From: Immundisolibacter sp.
Lineage (GTDB): Bacteria; Pseudomonadota; Gammaproteobacteria; Immundisolibacterales; Immundisolibacteraceae
Assembly: GCF_041601295.1 (NCBI RefSeq)
Contig: NZ_JBFIII010000066.1
Span: 1-16,661, forward strand
Length of the DNA: 16,661 nucleotides
Direction: 5' to 3'
The first letter of the stretch is position 1. The number at the start of each line of letters is the position of its first letter. The notes under the pieces are model-generated. The model was not told the DNA's origin, made no database searches, and saw only the letters and a program-made list of their open reading frames with translations. Both the position numbers and the translations under genes were made by a program. Of the stretch, positions 13,466-16,661 are shown piece after piece.

Positions 13466-14380
13466 TCACCGCCCGCGCCGCCACGCAGCAGCCAAGCCCA
13501 ACCCCGCCAGGTTTTGCCATACCGAGAACAGCGCTGCCGGCAGCGCCGCGAGTGGCGGCAGGAACTTGATGGCGAGTGCCGTAGCCAGCCCCGAGTTCTG
13601 CATGCCGACTTCGATGGCGATGGCCCGTCGCTGGGCCGAACCGGCGCCGGTAAGGGTCGCGCCCAGATAGCCGAGCACGAAGCCGAGGGTGTTGTGCAGG
13701 ATGACCGCCGTGGCAACCAGGACGCCGGTGGCGGCAAGCTGGCCGTGGTTCAGGGCCAGGATGATGGCGACGATGAACGCGATCAGCAGCATCGACAGGC
13801 CCGACAGCCAGCGCGCCAGGTGCTGCGCCAATGGCGTGAGCCAGCGCCGCAGCATTACGCCGGCCGCCACCGGCAGCAGCACGATACGCACGATGTCGCC
13901 GAACATGGCCAGCGCCGGCACGTCGATGCGCGTGCCGGCCAGCCACAAGGTGAGCCACGGCGTGGCCAGGGGTGCCAGCAGGGTGGAGGTGGCGGTCATG
14001 GCCACCGAAAGCGCCACGTCGCCGCGGGCCAGATAGGTCACCACATTGGAGGCGGTGCCGCCCGGGCAAGTGCCGACCAGGATCAGTCCGGCGGCCAGGG
14101 TCGGCGGCAGGTCCAGCGCCATGGCCAGGCCCAGCGCGGCCGCGGGCATCACCACGAATTGCAGCCCGATGCCCATTAGCAGCCAACGCGGCCGGCGCAG
14201 CACGGCGGTCAGTTGCGGGCCGGTGAGTGTCAGCCCCATGCCGAACATGATCAGGCCGAGCGCCGGGACGATGGCACCCTTGAGCGGCACGAACGCCTGC
14301 GGCACCAGCCAGGCGGCGGCACACGCGACCAGCAGTAACGCGGTCGGGATCCAGGCCTGGTTGAAGCTGCCTCGGTTCAA
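13466..14380 (-). CDS. Bile acid:sodium symporter (BASS) family transporter
   Basis: Integral membrane transporter of the PF01758 type that couples sodium to uptake of an organic anion, 304 residues with about nine to ten hydrophobic segments. Family hallmarks are GLIMFGMGLTL (42-52), CPGGTASNVVTYLARGD (105-121) and AIEVGMQNSGLA (255-266). The latter two line the sodium sites in known structures. The start is taken as TTG at 14380, which overlaps the moeB stop as TTGA and gives the usual family length. A GTG at 14404 is possible, and the reading frame stays open far upstream through moeB, but that stretch is not transporter sequence. The substrate is unknown: bile-acid-like compounds, pantoate and keto acids are known in the family. 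It is the last gene of the prfA-prmC-moeB run. Confidence 0.88.
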   Translation of the reverse strand: MNRGSFNQAWIPTALLLVACAAAWLVPQAFVPLKGAIVPALGLIMFGMGLTLTGPQLTAVLRRPRWLLMGIGLQFVVMPAAALGLAMALDLPPTLAAGLILVGTCPGGTASNVVTYLARGDVALSVAMTATSTLLAPLATPWLTLWLAGTRIDVPALAMFGDIVRIVLLPVAAGVMLRRWLTPLAQHLARWLSGLSMLLIAFIVAIILALNHGQLAATGVLVATAVILHNTLGFVLGYLGATLTGAGSAQRRAIAIEVGMQNSGLATALAIKFLPPLAALPAALFSVWQNLAGLGLAAAWRRGR

Positions 14381-15144
14381 GGCGCCGCCCGGCGGGCGCG
14401 GCACACCGGGCAGTCGGGATCCTGGCGCAGGCCGACGCTGTGCCATTCGCTGCGCCGTCCATCGAAAATCAATAGCCGGCCGGCCAGGCCGGTTTCCATG
14501 CCCAGCAGCACTTTGAGCGCTTCCAGTGCCTGCATGGCGCCGATCACGCCGACCACCGGCGGCAGCACGCCAACCTGCGAGCAGTGCTCGGCCTCGGCGC
14601 CCGCGTCGCGGTACAGGCAGCGGTAGCAGGGCGCGTCCGGCCGGTCCAGGCGAAACACGGACACCTGGCCCTCGAAGCGGATGGCGGCGCCGGAGACCAG
14701 CGGCTTTCTGGCCACGGCGCAGGCCGCATTGATGGCGAAACGGCTGTCGAAGTTGTCGGTGCAGTCCAGCACCAGGTCCACCGCTGCCACCTGCGCCGCC
14801 AGCGAGTCGGCGTCCATGCGCCCGGTGATAGGCGTGATGCGGATAGTGGGATTGAGCGCCAGCAGCGCGTCGCGGGCGGATTCGGCCTTCGGTCGGCCGA
14901 CGTCGGCGCTGCGGTGCAGCACCTGCCGGTGCAGGTTGGACAGGTCCACCTGGTCGTGATCGGCAACCACCAGTTCGCCGACCCCAGCGCCGGCCAGGTA
15001 CAGGGCCACCGGCGAGCCCAGCCCGCCCATGCCGACGATCAGCACGCGTGCGTCCAACAGCCGCGCCTGGCCGTCGAAGTCCACCTCCGGCAGTACCAGC
15101 TGACGGGCGTAGCGGTGCAGCTGGTCGTCGTTCAGTTCGCGCAT
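14377..15144 (-). CDS. moeB: HesA/MoeB/ThiF family sulfur-carrier adenylyltransferase
   Basis: E1-like enzyme that adenylates the C-terminal Gly-Gly of a small sulfur carrier (MoaD for molybdopterin, or ThiS for thiamine). The 255-residue product has the ATP-binding GMGGLGSP (38-45), the downstream ADHDQVDLSNLHRQ, and LVLDCTDNFDSRFAIN. Its structural-zinc cysteines are 173/176 (CYRC) and 245/248 (CPVC). Cys188 in HCSQVGVLPP is the position often conserved in the family. There is no rhodanese domain. MoeB and ThiF cannot be separated safely by eye, and no moa or thi gene is in view; the symbol is the commonest annotation in this operon position. The start at 15144 overlaps the prmC end by 13 bases. 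Confidence 0.88.
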   Translation of the reverse strand: MRELNDDQLHRYARQLVLPEVDFDGQARLLDARVLIVGMGGLGSPVALYLAGAGVGELVVADHDQVDLSNLHRQVLHRSADVGRPKAESARDALLALNPTIRITPITGRMDADSLAAQVAAVDLVLDCTDNFDSRFAINAACAVARKPLVSGAAIRFEGQVSVFRLDRPDAPCYRCLYRDAGAEAEHCSQVGVLPPVVGVIGAMQALEALKVLLGMETGLAGRLLIFDGRRSEWHSVGLRQDPDCPVCRARRAAP

Positions 15145-15998
15145 GGCTGTTGTCCCAGGGTGACGCGCGGCCGGCCGGCAAGGTCGGCGTGGGTAGTGAT
15201 ATCTGCGAAGCCGGCGCCGGTCAGCTGTTTGTGCACCGCCGGGCCTTGCCCGGCGCCGTGCTCCAGAAGCAGCCAGCCGCCCGGCAGCAGATGCCGCGGC
15301 GCGGCGGCGGCGATGGCCGCGAGGTCGGCCAAGCCGTTGTCAGCAGCGGCCAGTGCCGTGCGTGGCTCCTGGCACACGCCGTCGCCTTGCAGGCAGGCGT
15401 CGTCTGAAGCGATGTAGGGCGGGTTGCTGACAATGATGTCGAAGCGCTCGCCAGGCAGCGGCGCGAACCAGTGCCCACGCCGGAATTCGACGCGCAGGCC
15501 CAGCCGCGCTGCATTGCCGGTGGCCACCGCCAGGGCGGCAGTGCTCTGGTCGGTGGCCATGATTTGCCAGTCCGGTCGTTCGCTGGCCAGCGCCAGAGCG
15601 ATGGCGCCGCTGCCGGTGCCCAGGTCGGCCAGCCGGCCGCGTTCACTCATGTGGGCGAGCGCGAGTTCCACCAGAAGTTCGGTTTCCGGACGCGGCACCA
15701 GCACGTCGGGGGTAACCTCCAGCTCCAGCGACCAGAAGCCCTGCCGGCCTCGGAGGTAGGCCATCGGTTCGCCGGCCAGGCGGCGCGAGAGCAGCGTTTC
15801 GAAGCGCCGGCGCGCTGTGGTGTCCACTGTTATGTCGCCGTGGGTCAGTAGCCAGGCGCGCGGCACGGTCAGCGCCAACGCCAACAGCAGGCCGCAATCC
15901 TCAGCCGCGACGGTATTGGCAGCGCAGTGCTGGCGGGCCGTGGTCAGTAAATCCTGCACGCTCGGCGTGGCATGGTCGGTTGCCAGTGCGGCGCTCAT
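15132..15998 (-). CDS. prmC: Release-factor glutamine N5-methyltransferase
   Basis: Methylates the glutamine of the GGQ motif of peptide-chain release factors RF1 and RF2 using S-adenosylmethionine, raising termination efficiency. The 288-residue product has an N-terminal helical domain (about 1-85), the RPETELLVE segment (103-111), SAM motif I DLGTGSGA (125-132) and the active-site NPPY (192-195) within IIVSNPPYIAS. The start at 15998 overlaps the prfA stop as ATGA, a standard translationally coupled arrangement. Its substrate is therefore made from the gene immediately upstream. The 3' end overlaps moeB by 13 bases. Confidence 0.97.
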   Translation of the reverse strand: MSAALATDHATPSVQDLLTTARQHCAANTVAAEDCGLLLALALTVPRAWLLTHGDITVDTTARRRFETLLSRRLAGEPMAYLRGRQGFWSLELEVTPDVLVPRPETELLVELALAHMSERGRLADLGTGSGAIALALASERPDWQIMATDQSTAALAVATGNAARLGLRVEFRRGHWFAPLPGERFDIIVSNPPYIASDDACLQGDGVCQEPRTALAAADNGLADLAAIAAAAPRHLLPGGWLLLEHGAGQGPAVHKQLTGAGFADITTHADLAGRPRVTLGQQPCAN

Positions 15999-16661
15999 GC
16001 CAGACCCAGGCTGAGCAGTTGTTCCGCCTCGTGCTCGCGTCTGAGCGGCGCGATCAGGGCTTCAAGGTCGCCGGCCATGACCTGATCGATCTTGTACAAA
16101 GTCAAATTGATGCGGTGGTCGGTGACGCGGCCCTGCGGGAAGTTGTAGGTGCGGATGCGCTCGGAGCGGTCGCCGGAGCCGACCAGGCTGCGCCGGGTGG
16201 CGGCTTCTTCGGCGTGCTGGCGCTGGCGCTCGGCCTCCAGCAGGCGCGATTTGAGCAGCGCCATGGCGCGGGCGCGGTTCTTGTGCTGCGAGCGCTCGTC
16301 CTGGCATTCCACCACGGTGCCGGTCGGCAGGTGGGTCAGGCGGATGGCAGAGTCGGTCTTGTTGACGTGCTGGCCACCGGCGCCGGATGCGCGGTAGGTA
16401 TCCACGCGCAGGTCGGCGGGGTTGATGTCTATGCTGTCGACCTCGTCCACCTCCGGCAGGATGGCCACGGTGCAGGCCGAGGTGTGGATGCGGCCCTGCG
16501 CCTCGGTGACCGGCACGCGCTGCACGCGGTGACCGCCGGACTCGAACTTCAGGCGCGCGTACACGCCGCGGCCCTCCACGCGCACGATCACTTCCTTGTA
16601 GCCGCCGTGCTCGCCCGGGTGGGCGCTGACGACCTCGCACTGCCAGCCCTGGGTTTCCGCA
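15995..16661 (-). CDS. prfA: Peptide chain release factor 1 (5' part cut by window edge)
   Basis: Recognises UAA and UAG stop codons in the ribosome and triggers release of the nascent chain. The 221 visible C-terminal residues continue in frame to the window edge: GEHGGYKEV, then YARLKFESGGHRVQRVP, the catalytic GAGGQHVNKTDSA loop with the PrmC target Gln, VVECQDERSQHKN and TYNFPQGRVTDHRIN. The match to E. coli RF1 is close throughout. The N-terminal part, including the codon-recognition loop, lies beyond base 16661, where hemA is the usual further neighbour. The stop TGA overlaps the prmC ATG. Confidence 0.97.
   Translation of the reverse strand, partial: AETQGWQCEVVSAHPGEHGGYKEVIVRVEGRGVYARLKFESGGHRVQRVPVTEAQGRIHTSACTVAILPEVDEVDSIDINPADLRVDTYRASGAGGQHVNKTDSAIRLTHLPTGTVVECQDERSQHKNRARAMALLKSRLLEAERQRQHAEEAATRRSLVGSGDRSERIRTYNFPQGRVTDHRINLTLYKIDQVMAGDLEALIAPLRREHEAEQLLSLGLA

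Noticed and set aside
13514..14179. A 221-codon Gln/Arg/His-rich open frame on the plus strand
   Set aside because: Antisense to the BASS transporter; the low-complexity composition is what the reverse reading of hydrophobic codons gives.
14381..15181. Upstream in-frame extension of the transporter gene
   Set aside because: The frame is open but overlaps moeB completely and carries no transporter sequence; TTG at 14380 gives the normal family length.

Overview
The window looks like a chromosomal segment of a high-GC gammaproteobacterium. The order prfA-prmC is the usual proteobacterial one. The divergent pair metG / apbC followed by a Pseudomonas-type dcd, the E. coli-like zinc-knuckle MetRS core and the MlaA protein fit the same group. 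I cannot place it to genus. No tRNA, rRNA, CRISPR array, insertion sequence or prophage gene is visible. I count seventeen protein genes, two of them cut by the window edges.

Left part (1-4225): on the minus strand, apbC (Fe-S carrier ATPase) and dcd (dCTP deaminase) are closely spaced, followed by a partial mlaA (phospholipid transport). metG, a MetRS that lacks the usual C-terminal tRNA-binding domain, diverges from apbC across a 168-base spacer full of inverted repeats.

Middle left (4226-7217): a minus-strand proteostasis cluster, hsp20 - cbpA - arsC-like. It is preceded by a good sigma-32 (heat-shock) promoter candidate and has structured non-coding RNA segments. Upstream lies a DUF1207 outer-membrane-like protein gene.

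Middle (7281-10914): a minus-strand cassette of exported cupin - Rieske oxygenase - small unknown protein, closed by a probable terminator. A Glu/Leu/Phe/Val-type amino-acid dehydrogenase diverges from it. The substrate of the oxygenase cannot be read from the sequence.

Middle right (10915-13465): a 76-base element with terminal inverted repeats around a REP-like palindrome lies between two convergent genes. Next comes a visibly lower-GC gene for a membrane-anchored DUF4034/TPR protein, then a 444-base stretch with no convincing gene.

Right part (13466-16661): a tightly overlapping minus-strand operon, prfA (partial) - prmC - moeB/thiF-like - bile acid:sodium symporter family transporter. 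PrmC methylates the GGQ glutamine of the release factor encoded just upstream, so the first two genes work together directly. The last two ride along by translational coupling.
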